Below the pieces are notes generated by a model that was not told the origin of the DNA, did no database searches, and worked only from the letters and a program-made list of their open reading frames with translations. The translations under genes were made by a program, and so were the position numbers. Below, in pieces: positions 17,091 to 25,654 of a stretch of DNA of 48,758 nt; position 1 is the first letter of the stretch, and every line of letters begins with the position of its first letter. The stretch is from Corallococcus sp. CA053C (GTDB lineage Bacteria > Myxococcota > Myxococcia > Myxococcales > Myxococcaceae). The stretch spans positions 1-48,758 of the forward strand of contig NZ_RAWA01000026.1 of NCBI RefSeq assembly GCF_003611675.1. Direction: 5' to 3'.

Positions 17091-17146
17091 CACGGGCCTT
17101 CGGGCCCGTGAGTCCTGCCGGGAGGGAGTGCTGCTCTCCCTCCCGG
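17091..17146 (+). terminator. Tandem terminator hairpins after the lanthipeptide precursor gene
   Basis: First hairpin: a perfect 8-bp stem (17091-17098 with 17103-17110) closed by a TTCG tetraloop, 7 nt past the precursor stop. Second hairpin: a perfect 11-bp stem (17118-17128 with 17136-17146) with a 7-nt loop. Neither has a long T-run. They isolate the tiny precursor transcript and could stabilise its 3' end. The 17147-17275 stretch up to the next start shows nothing clear. Confidence 0.7.
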
Positions 17147-17275
17147 TCCCTGGCCCTTCAGATATCTTTCCAGGGAAACGACCCGGCCGTTCTCCTGTGA
17201 CCGTATCCCTTGGCAGCGGGTCCCTGATAGGCGCGCGACGCAAGACGCCGTGCAGGGCCTTCCGGAGGCCAGATC

Positions 17276-18796
17276 ATGAAGGATGGATCCGTCATTCAGG
17301 GACAGTCGGGTCGCCGTGCGCTGCTGCTGGTGTCGCTGGCGCTGGCACTCATGGTGGGGGCCGCCTGCCCACATACGGACCCTTCACCCCCTGACGACAC
17401 CGAGGACGCTGGCCACGAGACGGACGCTGGCCACGAGACGGACGCGGGCGTCGAACCGCCCGATGCGGGAACCGTCGACGCCTCGGTGCCGGACGCGAGC
17501 GTCGCCTGCGCGCTGCCCGAGCCCGAGGATGCGGGGGCACCGTGGGCCCGCCGCTGCGAGTCCACGTTGCCGGTGGACACGTGCGCCTCGCTGGTGCTGC
17601 CTGCGGCCGGCCCGGTGCCTCCCGCCGACCGCTGGTGTGAGGACTCCGCGCGCATGCTGTGCGCGGCCGGGGTGGACGCCGGCACGGTGGAGCCCACGGC
17701 GGAGTCGGGCTGCTTCGAGCGGGAGCGGCGGAGCTGCGAGTCCCGCTTCCCACTCGCGGTCCGGGATGCGGGTTTCTTCACGTACTGGCCCGAAGCCGCG
17801 TCCGCGTGCCTGACGGGGGAAGTGAACCCGGCCTCCACGGCCTGCGGCTGCGCCTTCGTGCGCTCCTCGGTGGGCGGTGCCTGCGGCGTGGACGCCGACT
17901 GCCGCACGGGCTACTGCCTCAAGGATGAAAGCGATGCGGGCGTCTGCGTCGCCTGTCCGGAACGGCGCCCCGTGGGCAGCCCCTGCGGACAGCTGGGGGA
18001 CGCACCGTGCGACGACCACGGCTACTGCTCGCAGGGATGCTGCGTGCCACGGCCCAACGTGGGGGAGGCTTGCAGGATTGGGTTTATCAAGCCCGTGCCC
18101 TGCGACACAGCCACGTCATCCAACTGCCGGCCCTTGTCCATCGAGGACACGTCAGGCATCGGCACCTGCCGTGCTTACAAGGAGATGGGTGAGCGGTGCG
18201 GACAGGCCCCCGGTTTGGGGTGCGAGGGCATTCCGATGTCGACCTGCGACCTGGGGACGTGTGTGTCTGGCCAGGTCTGCACCGTCATCAGCCCGGATGC
18301 CTCGGTTCCCCGGCAATGCCAGCCAGAGGGCGTGCGGTGCGATTTCCGGGGCAGGGGCTGTGGCCCCGGCCAGATCTGCTCCGCGCTCAACGAATGCATC
18401 GCGCCCGCTTCCCGCGGCGAAGGGGAGGCCTGCGGTGCCCCCCGTGAGTGCATGGAAGGCCTGCTGTGCGACAAGGGCGATGCCGGCCCTGGCGCCTCGG
18501 GCGTATGCATCACGGCGGGCCCGGGCGAGTGCCGCTATGACGTGGAATGCCCCTGGGCCGAGCGGTGCGTCGACGGGCAGTGTTCGGAGGGCAAGGCCCT
18601 GGGGGCCGCCTGTGACGATGCCAGGGCCTGCGCGAAATACCTCATCTGCGCGCGCGGGGAGGACGGAGGCACCTGTGCCCCGGAGCCGCGCCTCGGCGAG
18701 CGCTGCCGCTTCAGCAGTCCGGATGGAGGCCTCCCCAGGTGGACGTACTCCTGCCTCACGGGGCTTTGCAATAACCAGACGGGGCTCTGCGAGTAG
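17276..18796 (+). CDS. Cys-rich secreted lipoprotein with PDAG-type stalk
   Basis: 506 residues. The lipoprotein signal ends VGAAC (Cys at about 31), followed by an Asp/Ala/Gly-rich stalk with a duplicated DAGHET unit. The body is full of short Cys-rich modules of the form GxxCxxxxxCxxGYCL, GxxCGxxxGxxCxxGxxC and GEACGAPRECMEGLLCD, resembling the dickkopf/EGF-like repeats found in many myxobacterial outer-surface proteins. Disulfides are expected, which fits an exported place. No catalytic motif is seen. CGGAGG lies 7 nt before the ATG at 17276. It is the first of two consecutive lipoprotein genes, separated by about 130 bp. Confidence 0.82.
   Translation: MKDGSVIQGQSGRRALLLVSLALALMVGAACPHTDPSPPDDTEDAGHETDAGHETDAGVEPPDAGTVDASVPDASVACALPEPEDAGAPWARRCESTLPVDTCASLVLPAAGPVPPADRWCEDSARMLCAAGVDAGTVEPTAESGCFERERRSCESRFPLAVRDAGFFTYWPEAASACLTGEVNPASTACGCAFVRSSVGGACGVDADCRTGYCLKDESDAGVCVACPERRPVGSPCGQLGDAPCDDHGYCSQGCCVPRPNVGEACRIGFIKPVPCDTATSSNCRPLSIEDTSGIGTCRAYKEMGERCGQAPGLGCEGIPMSTCDLGTCVSGQVCTVISPDASVPRQCQPEGVRCDFRGRGCGPGQICSALNECIAPASRGEGEACGAPRECMEGLLCDKGDAGPGASGVCITAGPGECRYDVECPWAERCVDGQCSEGKALGAACDDARACAKYLICARGEDGGTCAPEPRLGERCRFSSPDGGLPRWTYSCLTGLCNNQTGLCE
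17405..17440 (+). repeat. Perfect 18-bp tandem duplication in the lipoprotein stalk
   Basis: Two identical 18-bp units (17405-17422 and 17423-17440) encode the doubled Asp-Ala-Gly-His-Glu-Thr of the stalk. Perfect identity suggests a recent slippage event. Confidence 0.8.
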
Positions 18797-18926
18797 CCGC
18801 GCCCGGCCCGGCCCGTCCGTCCTCGCCTACACCGCCGCTCCGTCAAAAGAAGCGGTGGAAGTGTCCGCTGCCGCATGGCCGGGGTCTTCACTCCGTGGCG
18901 CTCCCGTCCACGGAATGAGGAACGTG

Positions 18927-20366
18927 ATGAACCAGAGGATCCTGCTGGCCGCGCTGGCGGCGGTGATGCTGAGCGGCTGCGGCGGCGATGACGACGAGAG
19001 CTGCGACCCCAGCAAGGCCGACGCCTGTGAGGGGGGCCTCGTGTGCGAGGAGGTGCAGGGCGGCAAGGCCCAGTGCTTCCCCGAGACGGCCATCACCGGC
19101 AAGGTGCTCAACGCGACGAGCCAGCAGCCCGTGGCGGGTGCGCGCCTGGTGGCGCTGGATGCCACGACGAGCGCCGCGGCCACGGCCGTGGTGACATCCG
19201 ACGCGCAGGGCAACTACCGCATCCCCGTGAAGCTCACGCGCTCCACGGACGCGGCGGCGGACGTGAAGTCCTTCACCTACACCCTGCGCGTGGAGTCCAA
19301 AGGCTTCCTCGGCTTCCCCTCCGCCATCCGCCAGGCCATTCCCCTCACGGTGAACCGCGCGGATGACGCGAATGCGCCGGCGCAGAACGTGCGCGACGTG
19401 GCGCTGCTGCCGCTCACCCACGTCAACCCGGCCGAGCTGGGCTCCATCGCCGGCAAGGTGGCCGAGGGCACGGCGGGGCAGGGCGGCGTGCTGGTGGTGG
19501 CCGAAGGCGTCAATGGCACCTCGGGCGCCACGTCCACCGTCACCGACACGAGCGGCAGCTTCCAACTGCTCAACCTCCCGGCGGGCACCTACGACGTGAA
19601 GGCCTTCGTGCAGGGCAAGGGCTTCGCGCCCGTGACGGCCCTCTCGCTGGCGACGGCCGAGGACAAGATTGGCGTCAACCTGACCGCGGACGCGGCCCCG
19701 GCGCTCACCTCGCTTGCGGGTGGCGTGAACATCGTCAACGCCCCCGCGGGCGCCAATGAGACGTCCATCGTGCTCGCGCTGGCCTCCACCGGCGAGGTGC
19801 CGCGCGGCCTGAGCATCCAGACGTCCGGCCAGCGCTTCAGCCTCGCCGGCATCCCCGCGGGCACCTATGACATCCTCGCCTCGTACACGAATGACAGCCT
19901 GGTGTTGGACCCGGATCCGCAGCAGCTCCCCCGGCCCATCCGCATCACGCTGCCCAAGGATGCGTCCAGCGGCAGCCTGGACGTGGGCACCTTCAAGGTG
20001 ACGGGCGACGTGGGCATCGTCTCGCCGGGCCGCGATGACGTGCCCAACGAGGCCGCCGTGGCCGCCGCGGGCCTCACCTTCCGCTGGGAGGACGACTCGA
20101 GCGAGAACTTCTACGGCCTGGAGCTCTTCGACGCCTACGGGACCCGCATCTGGGGCAGCGAGCCCTCCACCACGCTGATGCCCACCGTCCAGGCCGCGAA
20201 GAATGCCACCTCCAAGGCCTACGACGGCCCGGCCCTGACGGCGGGACAGACGTACCAGTGGCGCATCACCTCGTGGACCAACTGCACGAACAACTGCAAC
20301 GGTGCCCTCTACAAACCCATCAGCCGCAGCGAGAACCTGCGCGGCATCTTCACCGTCGCGCCGTAA
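18927..20366 (+). CDS. Lipoprotein with carboxypeptidase-regulatory-like (CNA-B-type) repeats
   Basis: 479 residues. The signal MNQRILLAALAAVMLSGC ends in a lipobox. A short Cys-rich segment (CDPSKADACEGGLVCEE) follows. Next come Ig-like repeats with the pattern GKVLNATSQQPVAGARLVALD ... SDAQGNYRIP, then SGSFQLLNLPAGTYDVKAFV and FSLAGIPAGTYDILASY, typical of carboxypeptidase-regulatory/CNA-B folds. The C-terminal part (AGLTFRWEDDSSENFYGLELFD and AGQTYQWRITSWTNC) looks like a fibronectin-type domain. It is probably a surface adhesive or structural protein with no enzyme activity. GAGGA lies 5 nt before the ATG at 18927; an ATG four codons upstream is possible. Confidence 0.82.
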   Translation: MNQRILLAALAAVMLSGCGGDDDESCDPSKADACEGGLVCEEVQGGKAQCFPETAITGKVLNATSQQPVAGARLVALDATTSAAATAVVTSDAQGNYRIPVKLTRSTDAAADVKSFTYTLRVESKGFLGFPSAIRQAIPLTVNRADDANAPAQNVRDVALLPLTHVNPAELGSIAGKVAEGTAGQGGVLVVAEGVNGTSGATSTVTDTSGSFQLLNLPAGTYDVKAFVQGKGFAPVTALSLATAEDKIGVNLTADAAPALTSLAGGVNIVNAPAGANETSIVLALASTGEVPRGLSIQTSGQRFSLAGIPAGTYDILASYTNDSLVLDPDPQQLPRPIRITLPKDASSGSLDVGTFKVTGDVGIVSPGRDDVPNEAAVAAAGLTFRWEDDSSENFYGLELFDAYGTRIWGSEPSTTLMPTVQAAKNATSKAYDGPALTAGQTYQWRITSWTNCTNNCNGALYKPISRSENLRGIFTVAP

Positions 20367-20386
20367 ACGGGACGGATGCACAAGGG

Positions 20387-20419
20387 CCGGGTGCCTCCCA
20401 CTTCATCGGAGGCACCTGG
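20387..20419. terminator. Terminator between convergent genes
   Basis: 12-bp stem with one G-T pair (20387-20398 with 20408-20419) and a 9-nt loop. It lies between the stop of the lipoprotein gene at 20366 and the stop of the minus-strand DJ-1 gene at 20430, so it can serve either strand. Confidence 0.65.
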
Positions 20420-20429
20420 CTTGCGCGCC

Positions 20430-21569
20430 TCAACCCGCGCGTGCGATGGCCAGCTTCGCCGTGTATCGGCCGGTCGTGCCGCGCACCGGCTGGAGGGTCA
20501 GCACGCCCGTCCAGGGCCTGCCATCGCGGCCGCTGAACGTCCAATGATTGCTCAAGGGCGAGGCCGTGCCGGCGTCCGTGGGCTTGACGCGCGTCCATCG
20601 CCCCCCGGCTTCGAGCTCCTTGCTGACGTGCTCCATCACCTGCTGCGCGCTCAGGCGGGTGGTGCCCTCGAGCTCCAGCTCCCAGCGATCCGTTCCCCCC
20701 TCGGTCCGCGTGACATCCCACGCGCCAAGGGCCGCCACGTCCACCGTCGGAATCAGGCGATCCGCGAGCGCGGCGCGCACGAAGGGGGTACGAGGCCGCC
20801 ATTCGTACTCCTCCCCGAGGGCGACCTGCTGCGCGAGCCCGAGTCCGCCCAGCTTCGCGACCACGTGCAGCGCGCCGTCGATGCCCGCGGAGAGCCCCGC
20901 GGCGGTGACAACCTTGCCGTTGTCGACGAAGCGCTGATCGTCGACGACCTTGATGCCGGGGAACGCGGCCTGCATCGACTGGAGGTTCCCGGCGGTGGTC
21001 GTCGCGGTGAGGCCCTCGAGCAGTCCCGCGCTCGCCAGGATGAAGGCGCCGTTGCAGACAGACAGGGTCTGACGGGCCCGGGCGCTCTGGTCGGTCACCC
21101 ACTTCAGGGTCGCGCCGCTTCGCTGTGCATCCCCCACCCGTCCCCCGGGAACGACGACGACGTCCGCCTGCGGGGCATCGGCGAAGGAGTGCTTCGGAAC
21201 GACGGTCATCCCCATCACCGTCGTCACCGGCTCCTTCGTCTCGGCCACCGTGTACACGTCGAAGTCAGCGGCGCCGAACACCTCGTAGGGCCCGGTGTAG
21301 TCGATGATCTGCACGCCGTTGAAGATCAGGATGGCGACCTTCTTGCGCATCTGGGCGGCCTTCTTCACGTCGTCCTGTGCGACCAGCTTCATGCCGCAGT
21401 GCGGACACACGCCCGGCTTGTCGAACACCTTCGCGTCACAGGCACTGCCGCACGGAGGACAGGCGTAGTGCGGGGCCTGCGAACCCGCCGGGGTGGCCGC
21501 CGAGGCCGCACCTGAGAGGAGGCCGAGGCAGAGCAGCAGGGGAGCGGCGCGGCGGGAGGGGCGACTCAT
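20430..21569 (-). CDS. Exported DJ-1/PfpI-family protein with Cys-rich metal-binding-like N-terminus
   Basis: 379 residues. A Sec signal peptide (about 1-25, ending ASA) precedes YACPPCGSACDAKVF and GVCPHCGMKLV, a CxxC/CPxCGM segment like the heavy-metal-binding domain found in copper and silver resistance proteins. The DJ-1/PfpI domain follows at about 77-275: VAILIFNGVQIIDYTGPYEVF, the nucleophile elbow LSVCNGAFILA (C172), and AGLSAGIDGALHVV. The last 90 residues form an extra unclassified domain. The protein is expected in the periplasm, which is unusual for this fold. It follows the GlxA-type regulator with a 4-bp ATGA overlap, so the two are co-translated. Confidence 0.85.
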   Translation of the reverse strand: MSRPSRRAAPLLLCLGLLSGAASAATPAGSQAPHYACPPCGSACDAKVFDKPGVCPHCGMKLVAQDDVKKAAQMRKKVAILIFNGVQIIDYTGPYEVFGAADFDVYTVAETKEPVTTVMGMTVVPKHSFADAPQADVVVVPGGRVGDAQRSGATLKWVTDQSARARQTLSVCNGAFILASAGLLEGLTATTTAGNLQSMQAAFPGIKVVDDQRFVDNGKVVTAAGLSAGIDGALHVVAKLGGLGLAQQVALGEEYEWRPRTPFVRAALADRLIPTVDVAALGAWDVTRTEGGTDRWELELEGTTRLSAQQVMEHVSKELEAGGRWTRVKPTDAGTASPLSNHWTFSGRDGRPWTGVLTLQPVRGTTGRYTAKLAIARAG

Positions 21570-22621
21570 CGGGAGCTCCGGGTAGCAGGGGGAGGGCGGT
21601 TGAAGCGCTCGCGGTACTGGCTGGGGGGAATCCCCACCGTGTGGAGGAAGGCCCGGCGCATGGCCTCGGGCGTTCCGAGCCCGCTCTTCGCGCAGACCCC
21701 GTCGAGCCCCTCCGAGGTTTCTTCGAGCAGGCGCCGCGCCGTCTCCACGCGGGTCGACGTGACGAAGCGCGCCGGGGGCATCCCCGCTTCCCGCGTGAAC
21801 ACCCGCGCGAAGTTGCGCGGGCTCATGGCCACGCGGCGCGCCAGGGCCTGGACCGAGAGGTCCTCGCGCGGGTGCTCCAGGATGTATGCCTGAAGCTCCC
21901 GCAGCGGCTCCTGCTCCGCGAGCTGGACGGCGAGCTGCGCGCTGAACTGTGCCTGCCCTCCCGGACGCCGCAGGAACATGACGAGGGCACGGGCCACCTC
22001 GAGCGCCACCGCCCGCCCATGGTCCTCCTCGACGAGCGCCAGCGCGAGGTCCATTCCCGCCGTGACGCCCGCGGCGGTGTAGAGCCCACCCTCCTGCACG
22101 AAGATGCGGTCGGGCTCCAGCTGGATGCCTGGGTACCGTTGAGCGAACTCCGCGCAATAGGCCCAGTGCGTGGTGGCACGACGACCTTCGAGCAGCCCCG
22201 ACTCGGCGAGGAAGAACGCGCCGGTGCAGATGGAGGCGAGCCGCCGGACCCCGCGCGCCTGCTGTCGGATCCAACGCACGAGCGGCGGGTGCGCGGAGTA
22301 GCGCCGTGCCCCGATGCCTCCCGCGATGAGCAGCGTGTCGATGCCGCGCCCGACCTCGTCGAAGCGGTGATCCGCATGCAGCCGCAGCCCGGACGAAGCG
22401 GGGAACGCACCGCGCTTCAGCCCGATGATTTCAACGCTGTAGGCATCGTCCTCGCGAAGGCCCTTCTCCTTGAGCCAGCGGGACGTGCGCGCGAAGACCT
22501 CCAGTGGGCCCGTCACGTCGAGCATCTGGACGTCCGGATAGGCCAGCATCGCCACCCGGCGCGTCCTCGCGGGGAGCGGGCGGTCGCGGGTCACCTGGAG
22601 GGAGGGGCGTCGCGTCGGCAT
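21566..22621 (-). CDS. GlxA-type AraC-family regulator with DJ-1/PfpI sensor domain
   Basis: 351 residues from the ATG at 22621. The N-terminal DJ-1/PfpI domain (VAMLAYPDVQMLDVTGPLEVF, IDTLLIAGGIGARR, ASICTGAFFLAESG) keeps the elbow cysteine. The C-terminal 100 residues hold two helix-turn-helix units of the AraC type: LSVQALARRVAMSPRNFARVF and an LDGVCAKSGLGTPEAMRRAF segment, then GIPPSQYRERF. Such regulators sense small ligands through the DJ-1-like domain. The downstream gene encodes an exported protein of the same fold. The frame is open to 22702, but the extra residues are low complexity. It is divergent from the carboxyltransferase gene. Confidence 0.9.
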   Translation of the reverse strand: MPTRRPSLQVTRDRPLPARTRRVAMLAYPDVQMLDVTGPLEVFARTSRWLKEKGLREDDAYSVEIIGLKRGAFPASSGLRLHADHRFDEVGRGIDTLLIAGGIGARRYSAHPPLVRWIRQQARGVRRLASICTGAFFLAESGLLEGRRATTHWAYCAEFAQRYPGIQLEPDRIFVQEGGLYTAAGVTAGMDLALALVEEDHGRAVALEVARALVMFLRRPGGQAQFSAQLAVQLAEQEPLRELQAYILEHPREDLSVQALARRVAMSPRNFARVFTREAGMPPARFVTSTRVETARRLLEETSEGLDGVCAKSGLGTPEAMRRAFLHTVGIPPSQYRERFNRPPPATRSSR

Positions 22622-22761
22622 GGCGAGACCATGCGGCGCGGCGGCTCCGGAGACAATGCCAGCGTTCCCACGTTTTCTGCCAACCGCCATCCCGGACACC
22701 ACAAGACTCCCCTCCCATGGAACATTCGTCGCCTTCGCGAAACGGATGAGGTGTCGAAGGT

Positions 22762-24357
22762 ATGAGCGACAGCAAGGACGACGGCCGGAAGTCTCCCCCG
22801 GGTGAGGTTCGCCCCGAGCTCGCGGAGCTCCGTCAGCGCGTCGAGGCCACGATGGACGCGGGCCGCCCGGAGGCCGTGGCCCGGCGGCGCAAGACGGGGC
22901 AGCGCACGACGCGGGAGAACATCGCGGACCTGGTCGACCCGGGGAGCTTCTCGGAGTACGGAGGGCTCGCGCTCGCGGCGCAGCGGTCCACGCGCTCCCT
23001 GGAGGACCTGGTCCGCGCGAGCCCCGCGGATGGCCTCGTCTGTGGCTTCGGCACCGTCAACCGCGCCCTCTTCGACGACGAGCGCGCACGCACCCTGGTC
23101 CTGGCCTACGACTACACGGTCTTCGCCGGCACGCAGGGGCTCGTGGGCCACCGGAAGCTCGACCGCATGCTCGCGCTCGCGGCGCAGTGGCGCGTGCCGG
23201 TGGTCCTCTTCGCGGAGGGCGGTGGCGGGCGTCCGAACGACACGGACACGCACACCGTCTCGGGACTGGACACGCCCAGCTTCCTCGCCTTCGCGGCGCT
23301 CTCGGGGCTCGTCCCGAGGGTGGGCATCGCCTCCGGGCGGTGCTTCGCCGGGAACGCGGCCCTGCTGGGAGGCTGCGACGTCATCATCGCGACGGACGAC
23401 AGCAACATCGGGATGGGCGGCCCGGTCATGATCCAGGGAGGAGGGCTGGGGACCTTCGCCCCGGAGGAGATTGGCCCCGCGGATGTCCAGACGCGCAACG
23501 GCGTCATCGACGTGCGCGTGCGCGATGAGGCCGAAGCGGTGGCCGTCGCGAAGCAGTACCTCTCTTACTTCCAGGGCCCGGTCGCCCCGGGCGGGTGCGC
23601 CCCGCAGGAGACGCTGCGCGAGGCGCTGCCCGCGAACCGGCGCCGTGCGTACAAGGTCCGGCCCGTCATCGAGACGCTGGCGGACACGGGGTCCGTGCTC
23701 GAGCTGCGGCGGGACTTCGGGCGCAGCCTGGTGACGGCACTCGTCCGCATCGAGGGGCAGCCCCTGGGGCTCATCGCGAACGACACGTTCCACCTGGGGG
23801 GCGCCATCGACGCGGATGCGGCGGACAAGGCGGCGCGCTTCTTCCAGCTCTGTGACGCGTTCGGGCTGCCGCTCGTCTCACTGTGTGACACGCCCGGGTT
23901 CATGGTGGGGCCGCCGGCCGAGGCGACCGCGCTGGTGCGTCACGTCTCGCGCATGTTCGTGGGGGCCGCCAGCCTCTGCGTCCCGTTCTTCACCGTCGTC
24001 CTGCGGCGGGGCTACGGACTTGGCGCGCAGGCGATGGCGGGGGGGCACTTCCACGCGCCGGTGTTCACCGTGTCGTGGCCCACGGGCGAGTTCGGAGGCA
24101 TGAACCTGGAGGGAGCCGTGCGCATCGGGATGCGCAAGCAATTGGAGGCCATCGAGGATCCGGTGGCCCGGGAGGAGCTGGCCCAGGCAATGATTGCGGA
24201 GGCGCACCAGCGGGGCAAAGCCATCAACATGGCCTCGCTCCTGGAGCTCGACGCGGTCATCGACCCCGCGGAGACGCGCGCCTGGATCCTCCGGGGGCTG
24301 CGCTCCGTCCCTCGTCCGACGCGCGAGGGACGGCGCAGGTTCATCGACACCTGGTAG
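22762..24357 (+). CDS. Acyl-CoA carboxylase carboxyltransferase (beta) subunit
   Basis: 531 residues, the usual size of propionyl/acetyl/methylcrotonyl-CoA carboxylase beta chains. It transfers carboxyl from biotin to acyl-CoA in the cytosol. It has two crotonase-like halves: the first with CGFGTVNRALFDD, VFAGTQGLVGHRKLDRML and CFAGNAALLGGCDVIIAT; the second with NDTFHLGGAIDADAADKAARF, LVSLCDTPGFMVG and GYGLGAQAMAGG, where oxyanion glycines are kept. FTVSWPTGEFGGMNLEGAVR is also typical. No biotin carboxylase (alpha) subunit lies beside it, so it must pair with one encoded elsewhere. The exact acyl-CoA is not decided by sequence. Confidence 0.92.
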   Translation: MSDSKDDGRKSPPGEVRPELAELRQRVEATMDAGRPEAVARRRKTGQRTTRENIADLVDPGSFSEYGGLALAAQRSTRSLEDLVRASPADGLVCGFGTVNRALFDDERARTLVLAYDYTVFAGTQGLVGHRKLDRMLALAAQWRVPVVLFAEGGGGRPNDTDTHTVSGLDTPSFLAFAALSGLVPRVGIASGRCFAGNAALLGGCDVIIATDDSNIGMGGPVMIQGGGLGTFAPEEIGPADVQTRNGVIDVRVRDEAEAVAVAKQYLSYFQGPVAPGGCAPQETLREALPANRRRAYKVRPVIETLADTGSVLELRRDFGRSLVTALVRIEGQPLGLIANDTFHLGGAIDADAADKAARFFQLCDAFGLPLVSLCDTPGFMVGPPAEATALVRHVSRMFVGAASLCVPFFTVVLRRGYGLGAQAMAGGHFHAPVFTVSWPTGEFGGMNLEGAVRIGMRKQLEAIEDPVAREELAQAMIAEAHQRGKAINMASLLELDAVIDPAETRAWILRGLRSVPRPTREGRRRFIDTW

Positions 24358-24373
24358 GACGCTCCGGGGACCG

Positions 24374-24979
24374 TCAGAGCATGTTCGTGGTCGACTGCGG
24401 GGGCTGCGCGGCGAAGACCTCCCGCAGACGGGTGGCGACCTTGGGCATCACATCCTCGAAGGCGAACTCGGCGGACTGCCGCAGGGCTCCCTCTCCCGCC
24501 ATCGCCCCGCCGAGCCACGCGGTGCCACCCTTGCCCTGCCGGGGAGCGCCATCGAACAGGTCGCTCACCCGGATGGCGCCGTCGCTGCCACGGGCGCGCA
24601 CCGTCAGCTTCAACTGCGACACGAAGCCGCCGCCGGTGACGTCGAAGAACTCGATCTCCGGAACGATGAGCGCATCCGCGTCACCCAGGTCTTCAGGGCC
24701 CGAAGCCTCCTGCACGGACTGGAAGACGGTGCCCATCATCTGCGGGAAGCTGCGCGTGAGCGCCTCGCCAATCTGGATGTTCCAGGTGTGCGCGGCGCCC
24801 AGGGCGAAGTAGCTGTCCGAGTCGATGCGTGCCTTCTGCTCGGGCGAGATGAAGTAGCGCGCGCGCAGCTTCAGCGGCGTCCCCTGGGCGGACATGGGCG
24901 CGGGACTCGGCCGCACCTGGTGGGTACAGCCGGCCAACGTGAGCAGCGCGAACAAAGGGAGAGCGAGTGTCCTGGACAT
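24374..24979 (-). CDS. Small lipoprotein of unknown function
   Basis: 201 residues. The N-terminus MSRTLALPLFALLTLAGC is a lipoprotein signal with a clean lipobox (Cys18). The mature part has alternating strands such as KLRARYFISPEQK, IVPEIEFFDVTGGGFVSQLKLTVRA and a C-terminal helix AFEDVMPKVATRLREVF. The layout recalls small periplasmic or outer-membrane lipoproteins that meet a partner complex, but no family is recognised. The ATG at 24979 gives a normal signal length; the in-frame start at 25024 would bury it. It is convergent with the carboxyltransferase gene. Confidence 0.72.
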   Translation of the reverse strand: MSRTLALPLFALLTLAGCTHQVRPSPAPMSAQGTPLKLRARYFISPEQKARIDSDSYFALGAAHTWNIQIGEALTRSFPQMMGTVFQSVQEASGPEDLGDADALIVPEIEFFDVTGGGFVSQLKLTVRARGSDGAIRVSDLFDGAPRQGKGGTAWLGGAMAGEGALRQSAEFAFEDVMPKVATRLREVFAAQPPQSTTNML

Positions 24980-25073
24980 GAAGACTTCATAGCCCACGCA
25001 TCGCCGCTGCCCAATTCCTCGCAAGGGTGACGCCCGGGGCCTGTCTGGGTATCGGTCTACCCATGAGGTGTAA

Positions 25074-25088
25074 GGGCCTCCAAGGCCC
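25074..25088 (-). terminator. Weak hairpin after the glutathione peroxidase gene
   Basis: A 6-bp stem (25074-25079 with 25083-25088) and 3-nt loop, 15 nt past the stop of the minus-strand peroxidase gene. A second G/C-rich palindromic stretch lies between it and the stop. Short and without a T-run, so only a candidate. Confidence 0.35.
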
Positions 25089-25102
25089 CGGGATCCCCGG
25101 CG

Positions 25103-25654
25103 TCAGGCCGGCTTCGACAGCGCGGCGTCGATGGCCTGGACGAGGCGCGGATCCTCCGCCGTCACGTCCGGGGCGAAGCGGGCCGCGACGCGACCATCCC
25201 GGCCGATGAGGAACTTCTCGAAGTTCCACTGCACCTCCGGCTTCGGGTTGGCTTCGATGCCATAGCCCTTGAGCTTCTCGCGCATGGGCCCTTCGCCGGT
25301 GGCGTCGGGAAGCGCGCGGGTGAGCTCCTGGTAGAGCGGGTGCTTCTTCTCGCCGACCACCGAGACCTTCGAGAACAGCGGGAACTTCACGTCGTACTTC
25401 AGGGTGCAGAACTGCTGGATCTCCGCCTCGCTGCCCGGCTCCTGTCCCAGGAAGTCATTGGCGGGGAAGCCGAGCACCTCCAGGCCCTGCTCGTGCTTGC
25501 TCTCGTAGAGCTTCTCCAGGCCCTCGTACTGCGGGGTGAGCCCGCACTTGGAGGCGACGTTCACCACCAGCAGGACCTTGCCCTTGAACTGACCAAGCGT
25601 CCGCGCGGTGCCGTCGATGGAGGTGAGAGGAATGTCGTAGAGGTTCTGGCTCAT
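25103..25654 (-). CDS. Glutathione peroxidase family (thiol peroxidase)
   Basis: 183 residues, thioredoxin fold, reducing hydroperoxides in the cytosol. The peroxidatic Cys37 is in NVASKCGLTPQY, and a second Cys83 in IQQFCTLKYDVKFP sits where the resolving Cys of thioredoxin-dependent two-Cys members lies. VQWNFEKFLI keeps the catalytic Trp and Asn. The usual FPCNQF motif is FPANDF here, so the catalytic Gln is replaced by Asp and the third Cys by Ala. The enzyme therefore probably uses thioredoxin rather than glutathione. Divergent from the membrane hydrolase gene. Confidence 0.92.
   Translation of the reverse strand: MSQNLYDIPLTSIDGTARTLGQFKGKVLLVVNVASKCGLTPQYEGLEKLYESKHEQGLEVLGFPANDFLGQEPGSEAEIQQFCTLKYDVKFPLFSKVSVVGEKKHPLYQELTRALPDATGEGPMREKLKGYGIEANPKPEVQWNFEKFLIGRDGRVAARFAPDVTAEDPRLVQAIDAALSKPA

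Noticed and set aside
18888-20381. Minus-strand open frame of 497 codons opposite the lipoprotein gene
   Set aside because: His/Arg/Gly-rich shadow with no motif, while the plus strand has a lipobox and Ig-like repeats.
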